A stretch of DNA of 64,000 bases. Origin: Gnomoniopsis sp. IMI 355080. Lineage: Eukaryota > Ascomycota > Sordariomycetes > Diaporthales > Gnomoniaceae. Below the pieces are notes generated by a model. That model was not told the origin of the DNA and made no database searches. It worked only from the letters and a program-made list of their open reading frames with translations. The translations under genes and the position numbers were made by a program. Below are positions 21,138-31,696 of this stretch, in pieces; the stretch's first letter is position 1, and each line of letters starts with the position of its first letter. Location of the stretch: positions 186,001-250,000 of the forward strand of contig JAPEVC010000011.1 of the NCBI GenBank assembly GCA_027946555.1, read 5' to 3'.

Positions 21138-23226
21138 ATGGCGCCTCGATCCAAGCGTGGGAAGCTGCTGACCTGCTTCTACTGCGGTCGCCGGTCTACC
21201 ACCCGCTATGATGGACAGATCCAGCACTTCGACTGTCCCAAGTGCAACGCTACCAATTTCCTAGATGCCGTATGTTGTTTGCTTCGCGTCACGTCGACAC
21301 GCGTTCATTGATGGCATGAAGACGTTTTTTGCTAACAACAGTCCACAGCTTGGTGATATCACAGACCCTCCCGTTGCCACCACAGCCACCCCCGACGCTC
21401 CCACCTATGCGCGCCGGAGCGACAGCCCTCACTTGACCGAGCAGATCTTCTGCCGGAAGTGCACCCAAAACCAACACCTCGTCATCTCCTCGCTGGCTCA
21501 ATATTTCCCCGACGACCCCGACGATCCGGAGTACCCCGAGCGCGAGCGAGCCTACTACAGATTCCGCCGTAATCTCGAACAACGCTACCCCCAGTGCTGC
21601 GTTGAATGCGAGCCCAAGGTCCGGGAACAGCTCGATAAGGCGAACTACACTGCAAAGACCGACTGGCTCCGCCGCAAGCTTGACTACAGCAACGAGACCC
21701 GAATCCTACTGACCAAGACCGGCGCGAACTACTTCCAGGCCACTGGCAAATGGTTATGGAACGCCTCTTTATTCCTCCAGCTATTATGGCACACGATGCT
21801 CATTCAAAAGGCTGTCATCAACTCTAATGAAGTTGAGCTCACATCGTGGTCCATGCTGGCTGCCCGCATTTTCGGCCTCTTCTTCAATCGCCTCCCTACG
21901 TCTGAGAGCGTGATGTACTGGAGCTTCTGGCTTACGATCCTCAGTTTCTGGTGGAATCCTAAGTGGGTAGAATCTTGGCGCGGCTTCATCAGACATCTGA
22001 GCGGTTTCAAGAACTATTACACCTACCAAGTCATGATATTACTCCTCAAACTGCCCGGCTACCTCAATTTCACCGTCTTGCATACGCCTCGAGCGCAGCG
22101 AGTCGGTATCCAAGTTATCGCCCATACCTCGATGGCGCTCTTCATGTTCTTCGTCTACAGTTCCGCTCGAAAGTCTATTCGAACAGACAATAGGAAACTA
22201 TGGCTTCCAAGACCCGGCAGCATCCTTGCTACACCGTCTGCATCACCAGCCGGTGGTGCGCAAACCGAGCCTGTACAGAGCGGCGAGCAGACTATGGCAG
22301 ATGCACTAGATGAAATTTTGCACGAGCCCACCACCCCTAAGCCCGCAGTCGATCCTCAGCCGTACATGGCGAAGTTCTCCGCTCCGGACCAATTTGACCA
22401 CATGCCAAAGAGCAGTGTTCGAAGCTCCTACAATCCATCCGCACCATCACTAGGTCCGAATCCCTTCCAAAGCACCACCACTACGCCCCAACGGCCTACC
22501 ACATCAGGCAGTAATATGGGTTTCAGCAGTCTGAGTCTATCCGATCAGCCCCAGACACGCGCCCAAACGCGCTCTCAAACGCAGGCTCTTCAGCCACATC
22601 CACCACAGCAGATATTCCAGCAGCCCAGGCCCCAATACCAAGAGGACATGGAATGGACGCACGATACGCCTCAACACCGCGCGTTTGCTACCTATCAACC
22701 AGGCAAAGCAACGGAGAAGCGTGGCTTCAACGAGACACCTACTACCACCAAATCCGGCGTCTTCTGGGCTAAAATCCCTCCCAAACCCACCACACCTGCG
22801 CAGCGGGTTTTCAACCCTCCCAATAGGCCTGTGTTCCGCACTAGCCCCGCTTCACCGCTAAACAACCCTCTCGGGTTCCAAGGCAGCAGCAGCACCGGCG
22901 TTAGCACCGGTAGCACGATGTTTGGGCAGCATCGAAAGCAGCAGCCGCCGCCGCCGCCGCCATCGAACGTTGCCCCAAGCAACACCATCTTCGCACAGCC
23001 CTCTCTCCTCCTGCCACCGCCGAGCGACGAACGTGACTCGCTCGCCGAGGCTTTTAAGCAAAGCTTCAGCATCTCTAGCGGTGGTGGTGGTGTTGCTGGA
23101 ACTGCTGGCGGTCCAAAGCACGGCGGCACAGCGCAAGGCCAGGATTTGGCATCCAAGCTCAAGTATCTGGTACTTGGACTCTGCCTCGCCGTGCTTGGGA
23201 ATGTTGCTTACAATTATTTCTTCTAG
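21138..23226 (+). CDS. ima1: Inner nuclear membrane protein Ima1
   Basis: Exons 21138-21269 and 21349-23226 give 669 residues. Ima1 (related to animal Samp1/NET5) sits in the inner nuclear membrane and takes part in nuclear envelope and chromatin tethering. The N-terminal domain has zinc-binding cysteine pairs (CFYCGRRS, CPKCNATNF, FCRKCTQNQ, CCVECEP) and the conserved QIQHFDCPKC and ITDPPV blocks. After it come several hydrophobic segments (around residues 200-330), then about 300 residues of Pro/Gln/Ser-rich, probably disordered sequence with a run of prolines coded by a CCG repeat. A final hydrophobic segment lies at the very C-terminus (YLVLGLCLAVLGNVAYNYFF). The disordered tail is longer than the core domain, as often seen in filamentous fungi. 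The start at 21138 begins MAPRSKRGKLLTCFYCG, as expected. Confidence 0.85.
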
Positions 23227-24113
23227 TTTCTCATCCCTCTCCGCAAGTGCACATAATCAATGAAGATGAAGCCCTAACCCTCCCATATTTTCGAGAGCGC
23301 AAGATTCATGACCAGCTCGTGTGGTACAGGAGGTTTGGAGGATGCAGGATAGGCGAAGGTTACCGGATGGATGTGTGGGTGCATCATGAATGCACCAAGA
23401 GAAAGGCTTGCCCTTTAGAAGGATGAAAAGCTATCATTGTATCATTTGATGATTTGTTTATTCGTGATGATGAGGGAAGTCCCAAGGGACGGGAGGCTAC
23501 CGTTTAGTCTTATATCTGTTGTCAGGGTAGACCAGGGCCAAGGATATGGGGACGGCGTTTCGGTTGACTTTTGTACACGTTTGCAAGAGAAAGGAGTACT
23601 GCCAGGAAGGCACGGCTGCATCAGCATAAGGAAAGGATACGCATGACGAGGAAGAAAGATACCCTCTGATTTTCTCAAATCAATTTTTTGAGTACTCCAA
23701 GTGGCGTGTACCGCTGTGGCCTATTCGCTGCCATCTATTTCTGCTGCGTGATAGTACACAGTACAAAACTCTCTCCGAACAAGGGAGAATGAGACATCTC
23801 AAAGTCAGGTTTTCCACCTGAGCATTGTAAAACAAAGACCCCTTTTCCAAACGCCAGTGGGGGCTTCTCAGCTCTTGATAGCCTCCGTGAGGTATCCATC
23901 TATATCCTGGGAATAGACTCCGACCTGCCGATGCAATTGACAAACAAAGATACAGACAATAAAGGGAAAAGACGAAATCCTCGATCTATCCGTCAGACCA
24001 CCCGAAATCTTAGCAGACCAGGCGTGAGACAGCCAGCTGATTCCTTAAGGATGAAGGGCCATACGCAGATACGAAGATCAGCAGGCCCTTGACGCCCAGA
24101 ACAAGGGAAGCAG
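23227..24113. other. Convergent 3' region, no gene seen
   Basis: Nearly 900 bases between the 3' ends of IMA1 and the phosphatase gene. Only short frames; presumably 3' untranslated sequence and terminators of both. Confidence 0.5.
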
Positions 24114-25096
24114 CTAGGGACCCTGTGGAAGGTTCGACCGGGTGCAGTTGATCAGGCTCTCGATGGATACCCACACGAGGATAACCACCAAGGCTGTGGC
24201 AAGGAGACGGCCGCGGTGAGCACGCTCAAGAGGTTGAGGGCGGATGGGCTGTGGCAGAGGGAGCGGTCGACCAGTCTCTACTAGAGGAGAGAAGCCCATG
24301 TGCTCGATGTCCGAGAGCTGAAACTTGCTGATGTACTCAACATCACCGTCGCGAATCTTTGGGGAGGCATAGGCCTTGTACTCGTCGAGAATGCGTTCAG
24401 TGTTCCACTGTTGGATCATGCGGGTGATGGCCACAACACAACCAGTGCGGTGCTGGCATTTGAGTTAGTTTGTTGCTTGGCATGACTGCGAGGAAGTGGG
24501 TTAATAAACATACCTTGCCCTGATTACAGTGAATCAGTACTGGGTGATTGTGTTTATCATGGATGACCTCAAGGATAGAGACCATAGTCTTGATGGGGAT
24601 GGTCTGCTTCTTTGTGCCCTCCATCAGGATGTGACGGTGACAAATGCCATTGGCCTGCATGAAAGGGATAAATGTCTCAGGCATCTCCTTGTCGACGAGC
24701 GTGCTATTTGCCTGTTAGTCCTGGATGTGCCTTCGTCGTGACGAACATAGAGTACAAGACTTACATGATAGTCTTGAGCCCCAGCTTCTCGAGAAATGGG
24801 TAGTCGGCCTCTTTAGGATAACTACTCCGGTAAACACCGGGAACAACGGTACCAAAGTTGAGAGGTTGGCCAGGAATTGCCTCCTCCACATCATCCTTGG
24901 ACCAAACGCTCTCTGTGCGCGACGAACAGACGGTCGTCTGCGATTTGATAGATGACTGACCACTGGAGCCCTCACGGCGCATCTCAACACTCTGCAGCTG
25001 CTGATCGTTCTCGTGCTCAAAGATGCTGTTGTAGGACTTGCGGTACGAGAGCCCCTTACGCTCCATAGCAGATTGCTTGTCCTCAACGTGATCCAT
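24114..25096 (-). CDS. Siw14/Oca-like dual-specificity phosphatase with a C-terminal membrane segment
   Basis: Minus-strand exons 25096-24765, 24703-24514 and 24452-24114 give 286 residues. The splices rebuild the catalytic P-loop HCNQGKHRTG (Cys and Arg of the Cx5R signature), split across the last intron. The family hydrolyses phosphoester or inositol pyrophosphate substrates (Siw14 acts on 5-diphosphoinositol phosphates). Other family marks are NFGTVVPGVYRSSYP, YPFLEKLGLKTI and ISKFQLSDIEHMGF. The first 100 residues are polar. The C-terminus carries a hydrophobic segment LLATALVVILVWVSIESLI followed by a short tail, so it looks tail-anchored in a membrane, with the enzyme in the cytosol. 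The start at 25096 (MDHVEDKQS) is chosen because upstream in-frame sequence looks like leader. Substrate is family inference. Confidence 0.85.
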
Positions 25097-27193
25097 GGTG
25101 CCGGTTTCGTTGCGTTTGCTAACTGAAATAAATGACCAGTTCCACTCTTTTCCTTGCTGTATCTGCGAAAACACGAAATGTACTGCGAAATAACCAGAAC
25201 CCAATACCACCTTTGCCAAAAAGTGAACCAGAACAAAGTTCATGCTCTGGAGTATGACTTGCTCGCTTTCGGTTAGGGCCGACAGGCCGTTGTTGGTAAG
25301 GGAAGACGAGATTCGAGTTAGGGAGTTTGCCTTGGGAAACTAATGGGCGCAATGGAAGTTTCGTGAGGGAATCGCGTCTTGTGGGGTTTTTTGAGAAAGT
25401 TCGGGGCGGTTCGGGAGAGTCTTCGAGTATCAGGTTGAGAATGAGTAGGGTGGACTTGGTGTCTGCGGGCGATCGATCGAGCCGTGAGACTGAGCAGTGG
25501 CTAGCAGCAGCACGTGTTGGTGAGGAAGAGGGAATCTTGTTGCTCCACGACGCCCAGAGGGCTTTGGATCAAAGGATAGTAAGACTGAAAGTCTGCGTAT
25601 TCATCAAGTCCATCTTGGTGTTGTGGTGGTGGTCAAAAGGACTTGATGGAAAGGGAAGTGTATCGCGACAGAGTGTGTTGACTGGACGCGCCGAGTTGCC
25701 TTCAAACCTGGGGCAGAATTGCAAGGATTGGAAGGTGACTTGAGGGTGATCGACGGTGAATGTCCAAAGACAAATAGCGTTATTAGATTGAGATTTGACA
25801 GGAGTGACAAGTCAAGTGCAGGTGAGTGCAGGTTGAACTGCAATGGAGAGGTTTGGAGAGGATGGCCGACAGGTGGGTGGGTGGGTTGTTGATGTAAGGG
25901 ACGTCGCAGCTGGACAGCAGAAAAAAGGCAGGGCGAGAAAGGAGAGGCACCTGCAGCTGGTGATTTATCCCACAGGCCCGCTAATACAGTGGGGCACCAG
26001 ACCATTTTGACTGCGTTCCTGCCAAAGGTCAGTGTGGGGTTGCCAAAAGAGCCCCTAATAGGGTCATGACTTGGCATGGATCTACCTAGATAGAGGCTCG
26101 TGCCACGCCTGCCACGCCTGCCATGACTGCACCATGCTGCCCAGAGCACCACAGCAGCACATGGGTTTCAACTCTCACCCAGCACCAATAAATTCAGTTC
26201 ATGCACGAAAAACACATTTCCGTGGACCATAGTGATACAACAAAACATATCGGCGCGCTTTCATCCTAACGTTTAGGAACCTCCTATATCACCGATCCTA
26301 TTCCTATGACAGAACTCACGTTCCGTTTTGTTGCAGCATGCCAACTCATTGTTCCGAGTTCTGACAAAAATCAAGCATACCCCCCAGGCTTGCTTGTGAA
26401 AAATGACGTCTGCCCTCACCACATCATTGTCTTCGGCACCATGTCCTACATAGGCACCTGGATAATTAGTGTGGTCTTTGAACCCTCCCTCCTCTCCCCA
26501 CTTTAATTGGTTCGTTTTATGAGGCTCGGTCGACGGCCGGAGTTTCCTTTCGGAATTAGGACCACAGATGCGCGACTTCTCGCGTCGGATGGGTCGGCTG
26601 GTCAGTCGGAGTCCTGATCCTACGGAGAGTCAAAGTGAAAGAAAGTTCAGATCACTCGACACACTGCTCGCGCGACCGAGTTCCTATTCCGGCCAGACGA
26701 ATGCGCACGGTATGGATGAGTATATGCGCGTCTCATTCGTCAAATGCACATGGCAATTCTATGTTGCTTTTTCCCACCCGTTAGACATTCTCACCGAGTG
26801 GCCATTGAAGCCAGCCTTGTGCTCACATGATACGGATCCACCCAGTGCACCGAAAAATAGAAACACCCTGCTACGGAATGCCAAGCCAAGACAGCCTCAC
26901 TTAACATGTCCCTCATACTAAAATACCCGCCATTTCCGCCCTTTCCGCTCAGGGCATAATTACATGGTATACATCCCACGCGGGCTAACTCATTACGTCG
27001 CTTATTTACGCATGTCTTGACTCAAAACGCCAACGCTTGGATCTTTGACTCTACTGCGTCAAAACACTCGAATAACGCTATGTCTGCCGAAGAAACGCGC
27101 GGCATGCAATGCGACCTACCGTTCGTCGTGCATGAGCACCATGGGGTTGTGTTGCAAGCGAGAAGGCAAGAAGGTTTCGTCTTTCACATCCCA
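25097..27193. other. Gene-poor stretch, no gene supported
   Basis: The first kilobase is probably the promoter and leader of the phosphatase gene. The rest contains short frames only, without splice signals or family resemblance. This begins the 6 kb gene-poor region that contains the relics described below. Confidence 0.45.
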
Positions 27194-27472
27194 CTAACCG
27201 CCACCAGGAACCACCTTGACGGCGCCGTCGATCATTTTGACAGAAGCGATTGCGTGCATGCCAATGGCTACGCTGTTGATGATCACGGGAGCTGAACTCG
27301 CAGCTCTGGGATGTTCCTGGATCGCCTTGGACGCTGCTTTTGCTTCCAGCGGCCACTAATAAATAATATAGCAGCGCTGCGCATGCACACTCTCCAACGC
27401 CATTCCCAAGGCTGCCGCTCGCATCCAGCCACGACATCTTCCCCCAGATTTTATGCGTGGGGGTAGATTCAT
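27194..27472 (-). CDS. Small hypothetical protein, two exons, 73 residues
   Basis: Minus-strand exon 27472-27391 (MNLPPRIKSGG to ALGMALE) and exon 27333-27194 are joined in phase across a 57-base intron (GTGTGC donor, AGCAG acceptor). The second exon reads SKAIQEHPRAASSAPVIINS then VAIGMHAIASVKMIDGAVKV and ends VPGGG. This has a protein-like, alanine- and valine-rich composition that stands out from the surrounding non-coding sequence. The donor is weak and no clear branch site was seen, so the 5' part is uncertain. It may be a complete small protein or the end of a decayed gene. No family recognised. Confidence 0.35.
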
Positions 27473-28484
27473 CTTGATACCACGTTGTCAGTCACGCGAT
27501 ATCTGACAGATTGGGACACCCTCTTCGACTTTTGAAGACCTATGAGACTTAGTGGCAACTTTATCGGAGACCGCCGACATGTGCTCTGTGAGTCCTAAAA
27601 CCAAGAGTACAGACGACTGAGTCCTTTTGGGTCTGGCCAGGAACCCAGACTGCTGAAGTCTCACATGGGCTGGTTTTGGGGCCGGCTTCCAAGGTCAGAC
27701 GCACGTTGCTCCGCCTGCACAGCGCATGCTATCGCTCATCCTAATCAAAATAAGCACGAACGCCCTCACTTGGTCCCGCAATTACCTCAAGAGGTTCCGG
27801 CGTAAGATGAGGGGCCCCGTACTTTCGTACAACTAGCGATCCAGTGGATCCCATCTGAACTTTGCGGGGATGGGCTTAACGAGGGACGTAGAAGGGGGCC
27901 CTGCACAGGGGCAAAGGAACGAGTGCCTTGCTCGCTGGGCTCGCTCATCAGGACGATTCGCCAAGTTTCTGCGATGTCCAAACACTTTCCCTACGAAGCG
28001 GCATTTTTGTCCCGGCAGAATTGTATTTGGCGTGGAACAAACCGTACCGCGAAAGTTTTGTTTCGTCGTCACAAGATCTCCGTCGCAACCTCTCGATCTC
28101 GGGCTTGGCAAGTGGGTCTGAAAAGTACTGGGCCGACGGCGGGTCGCCCCGTCCCGAAATGCCTCATCTCGTCTATGGCTCCACTCTTCTAAACTCCGGA
28201 CCTTGCTATGGCACTCTGGGGACTGAGCTTTCTAGGGGCCCCCATAAATCCCTATGCCTCAATCATACTGTCTTACATCGGTTGAGGTGCCTCGTTCGTC
28301 TCCGTCAGAGGTTTCACTAAGCTCTATCTTTGCTTGCTTTTACTGCCCTTCTCTTCGACAACTCGTGCTCAGCTTCCCTGGCGAGAAGACGCAGGACGGT
28401 CCTCGCTTGCTACAGGAATGGAGGCTTGTCCTCCAACGTGGCTGTACACCCTCGTCACTGTTCTACACGCTTTGAGGATACTCT
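27473..28484. other. Gene-poor stretch, nothing recognised
   Basis: Short frames on both strands overlap one another; none has a recognised motif or credible exon structure. Confidence 0.4.
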
Positions 28485-29115
28485 CAGGATGATGGAACGC
28501 AGGACGAGGCGCCCGCAGCCCTCTTCACTGACACTATGCCTCCGCCCTGACCCTTGGACAGGGCCTCCCATTCTATGTCGAGGACGGCTTCCGCGTCGTC
28601 CATGTTCAACACTTTGACCCTCGACATCCTATTTGCACAATCATTTGTGTTATTCCACGGAGACCTATCCACAGCAAGGACCTTTGCCTAGTCTTTGGAT
28701 CCAAAGTAAGTTGTCTGCTTTATTCCTCGTCATTTTCGGGACGGCAACCTTCGCAGTGGCCTTTAGGCCGATACCCACGACGCATACGTCGCCGTTCCAG
28801 AAATGGCCGGCGTAGGGGTCTTCATTCTAAACGCAAAGTCAATGCCGTATGTTGTTACACTGCGGATTTCCCGTTTTCGATCGTTGCAACTCTCCTTGTG
28901 TACTCACCTGGGTGTGTTCTTGTCTTTGGTCAAGCCAAATGTCTCGACTTGCTTGTCACCACTAACTGCAAAGTGGTCGTCGTGCTTCGTAGAAAACTAC
29001 TCCAGGTTGTTTCAGGTGTCGTTGGGGAAGGTGTTGTTGACGATAGCAGCAGCCACAGCTCTGAACCCCGCTGCGGTCCGCTGTCAAGTGCATTTACCTG
29101 CGTCACCCAACTTCA
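28485..29115 (-). pseudogene. Decayed unidentified gene with stops and splice remnants
   Basis: Minus-strand sequence reads as protein in pieces: AVAAAIVNNTFPNDT, FSTKHDDHFAVSGDKQVETF, DPYAGHFWNGDVCVVGIG, and MSRVKVLNMDDAEAVLDIEW with EALSKGQGGGIVSV. A GTGAGT donor (near 28911) and TTTAG acceptor (near 28830) bracket an intron-like segment. In the first piece two stops (TGA, TAG) fall where a tryptophan would be natural, each one G-to-A step from TGG. The frames of the pieces do not all agree, so small indels are also present. The family was not identified. Confidence 0.45.
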
Positions 29116-29686
29116 AGGATGAGCCAGGGCCTGTATTGCCTTTCGTAGCCTCGCTTGAAGACTGCCACCTGCGAAGCGTCCAAAATTTAATTTGTCTCTA
29201 GATACAAACGGCAGTTCAGATACTACGATTTCAAAGAAGTAGTGATTGAACCTACCTCAACAACCATCCCATTGCAACCTGTCAGGCCGGTCATGGCCCA
29301 ATTCTTCACCTGATTGCCATAATTTTGAAATAAACCTGTATCACCAACATGAATTCTCAAAGGAACCACCATCCGAGCAGGTTCATATCAAATTGGTATA
29401 ATAAACATCACGTGCATAATTCCACCCTAACTATTCACTGCGCTGCTCATACCGGCCGGAGCGGAGGTTGATTCTAGCACGGATATAACACGCTATTCCT
29501 GGCAGTCAACTCAACTCATTTCCATAGACAACTGAACTTATTCAAAGACAGCCCTAATTGACTGGCTTTATAGTTCTTATGTGCTAACTGGAACAAGCCA
29601 CAGGCTTCAGTAATTCCTGCTGTTAGTGCCTAGGTAGCGCTACATGGAAAACTAGGACGGCAGAGCAGCCTGTGCAGTCCTTATCC
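29116..29686. other. Intergenic region, nothing recognised
   Basis: AT-richer sequence without an exon-like frame. A near-match to the dispersed motif, GCCTAGGTAGC, lies at 29628-29638. Confidence 0.45.
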
Positions 29687-30466
29687 ATGGACAAAGGGGT
29701 AACAGAGAAAGCACACGAGCCAACGAGAGAGGGCAGGATATGGTTCTATTCGTCGTGCGTAGCTGGAGAATTGGAGAGGGTTATACGACTATTTGACATC
29801 ACGCCATTTGACGCCCACACTGCCAGTTCAATGCTTCTTTATGATGACTCGACGGACGTTGCCCGCTTCCTACTTGGGAAATGGAGCAGGCTTGGGCCAA
29901 GTTGCCATCGAGGCCGACGTCAAGAGATGGTCACCAGAGAAGCTGAGACTGCTGGTGGACACTGGCCTCGATATGAAAGCTGAAGGGCACAAATGCCTCC
30001 AGTGAGTCTGGGGTCGCACACTCCTTCTTGTGAGGTCATTTGCGATGACTCCATTACTCACCCGCAACACGCTCACAGGGAGCTGGTCGACCATCGTGAC
30101 ATGCTCGACCTCCGTTCTCGACCTTGGCGCAGACATGAAGAAGCCGTTCGACAACCACGTCCGCAACCCCAAGTCGGATGTCACCTCGTCACGCTCGGCG
30201 CAGAAGCCGGCAAGAGTATCGACGGCTGTCGAGGCCGCCAGGATGGCCCCTTGACTGTGGCAATGATCACCCATCTCGTGGAGCGCTACCACTTCAACGT
30301 CAACGCCGACGACAGCGCGGGCGGATTGCGGGTCTATGGCCGGCTTGGCCGCCGGCTTGACGTGGGGCCGCCGCTGGTCTGGGCGGTGTTGAACTGGAAC
30401 GAATCGGCCGTATTTCCTGGAAGTCCGACCGATAGTCCGTCTGTCATAAATATAGAACGATGGTAA
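29687..30466 (+). pseudogene. Ankyrin-repeat-like pseudogene
   Basis: From ATG 29687 the frame gives an N-terminal part with AGELERVIRLFDI and DSTDVARFLL, ankyrin-like. At GGG 29876-29878 the coherent reading moves to another frame (NGAGLGQVAIEADVKRW, then KLRLLVDTGLDMKAEG), consistent with one extra G. A GTGAGT donor at about 30001 and CACAG acceptor at about 30078 remain. Downstream, coherent ankyrin fragments lie in two different frames: ELVDHRDMLDL, then VLDLGADMKKPFDNHVRN, then MITHLVERYHFNVNADD. At least two frameshifts therefore break the gene. Such repeats in filamentous fungi are common in NLR-like and accessory proteins. The neighbouring HET relic faces it from the other strand. Confidence 0.6.
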
Positions 30467-30704
30467 TACTTTATAAGGGATGGAAAGTAAAATAAAAGCT
30501 ATAAGTAAACAAGTTCAGAGCTCTAAATCCTTCATGTCTTATTATTAGATCGTCGCCATATTGTGCCCCATTTGATAAACAGATTTTGGACAAGGCGGGG
30601 AGTATATCGACGACCATTCCGTAAAGAACGAACTTTCACTCGAAGAAGCTTTTACTTAAAGGAAGCATGGATGAAGAATTTCGAGTCTAGGGGACGTGGG
30701 ACGG

Positions 30705-31345
30705 ATATAATCAAAATGCGATGTGACCATTTTTTTGAAAATCATGCACCAGGACGTCTTCGTCGAATCCCACTGTTCCCACATACAACTTGGCCTCGGA
30801 GAGCGCCCCTTTCAACGCGTCGCACTCCAGTGTTCCACATACCAGTAGTAGGTTGTTCATGGCGTAAGCGAGCATCCGGTGATAAATTTTTGGGGTGATA
30901 TGTTATAGTCCGCCACTAACGGGATTCGACTTGGAGTTTTGCCGTCATCGACAGGTATGAGCGATAGTAGCGTGTATATACGATCACTTGGATCAGTGCT
31001 TTCACATGCACAGAAATGTGTCACAAGCTCGTCAAAGATGACTAGCTGAAGAGGCCCATCACAAAAAAACAACGGGGAAATGGAGCCCAGCTACGGTGAA
31101 CCCCTTGAAAGATGCTGCTCGAAAGAAACAGCCATAATGAATTGTCGCAACACCCAATTCCCCTCAAGGACTTGCGCCTCAACTTCGCCAACTGTTCTTG
31201 GAAGTGTCCGAGGTTTTCCCTGATGGACTCTCACCAAACGCCTGATTCCCCGCAGAGGCAGGGGATGAGGACAGCTTCGGGCAGGATAAATTCTTGCACG
31301 ATCCAAAATTCTCCGTCCACCCCACGTATGGCACAAGAAGGGTTT
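30705..31345 (-). pseudogene. HET-domain (heterokaryon incompatibility) pseudogene
   Basis: The minus strand reads FWIVQEFILPEAVLIPCLCG and ESGVW, then a TGA at 31233-31231 where WES would be expected. It continues SIRENLGHFQEQLAKLRRK. After a run of seven T (minus) near 31063 the reading shifts to LQLVIFDELVTHFCACES, then DPSDRIYTLLSLIPVDDG and LVADYNISPQK. This is the typical second half of a HET domain (DxRDxxYALLGL, then DYxxS). At the A5 run near 30890 the frame shifts again to IYHRMLAYAMNNLLLVCG, and readable sequence ends near 30705. HET domains trigger cell death on fusion of unlike hyphae. One nonsense change and two homopolymer indels make this copy inactive. The true 5' end could not be placed. 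Confidence 0.7.
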
Positions 31346-31696
31346 GATCATACCAACTTACTGTCGAACTTAAACTCAGCAGTAAATGGGTTTCGGATTA
31401 GGGCGAGCTAGAAGATGGATTTGATTAGCATTTATTAATGTTCTCGTCTCCTATTTTCGGTCTACAAATAAGACGTCAATACCAAAGGCCCCGGCCGATC
31501 ACGTGCTGTCGCGACTCGTGTTGGGGAATCACGACATAAGGTTCGACGCGTTATCAGCCTGACTGGGTAGGTGTGATCGACGCGTTATATAAATAATTTC
31601 CACATATGTTAACTCCGCCCTCAATCATCTCCCCAAGCTTGAACGATCGAGTCTCATGATACGTAATTCTGTTGAATAAATTACAATTTACATACA
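31346..31696. other. Intergenic region
   Basis: Between the HET relic and the oxygenase gene. Mostly AT-rich; presumably the oxygenase promoter. Some of the 5' part of the HET relic may extend into it unrecognised. Confidence 0.4.

Noticed and set aside
25327..25743. 138-residue plus-strand frame upstream of the phosphatase
   Set aside because: Lies where the phosphatase leader and promoter are expected and has a biased composition without family resemblance.
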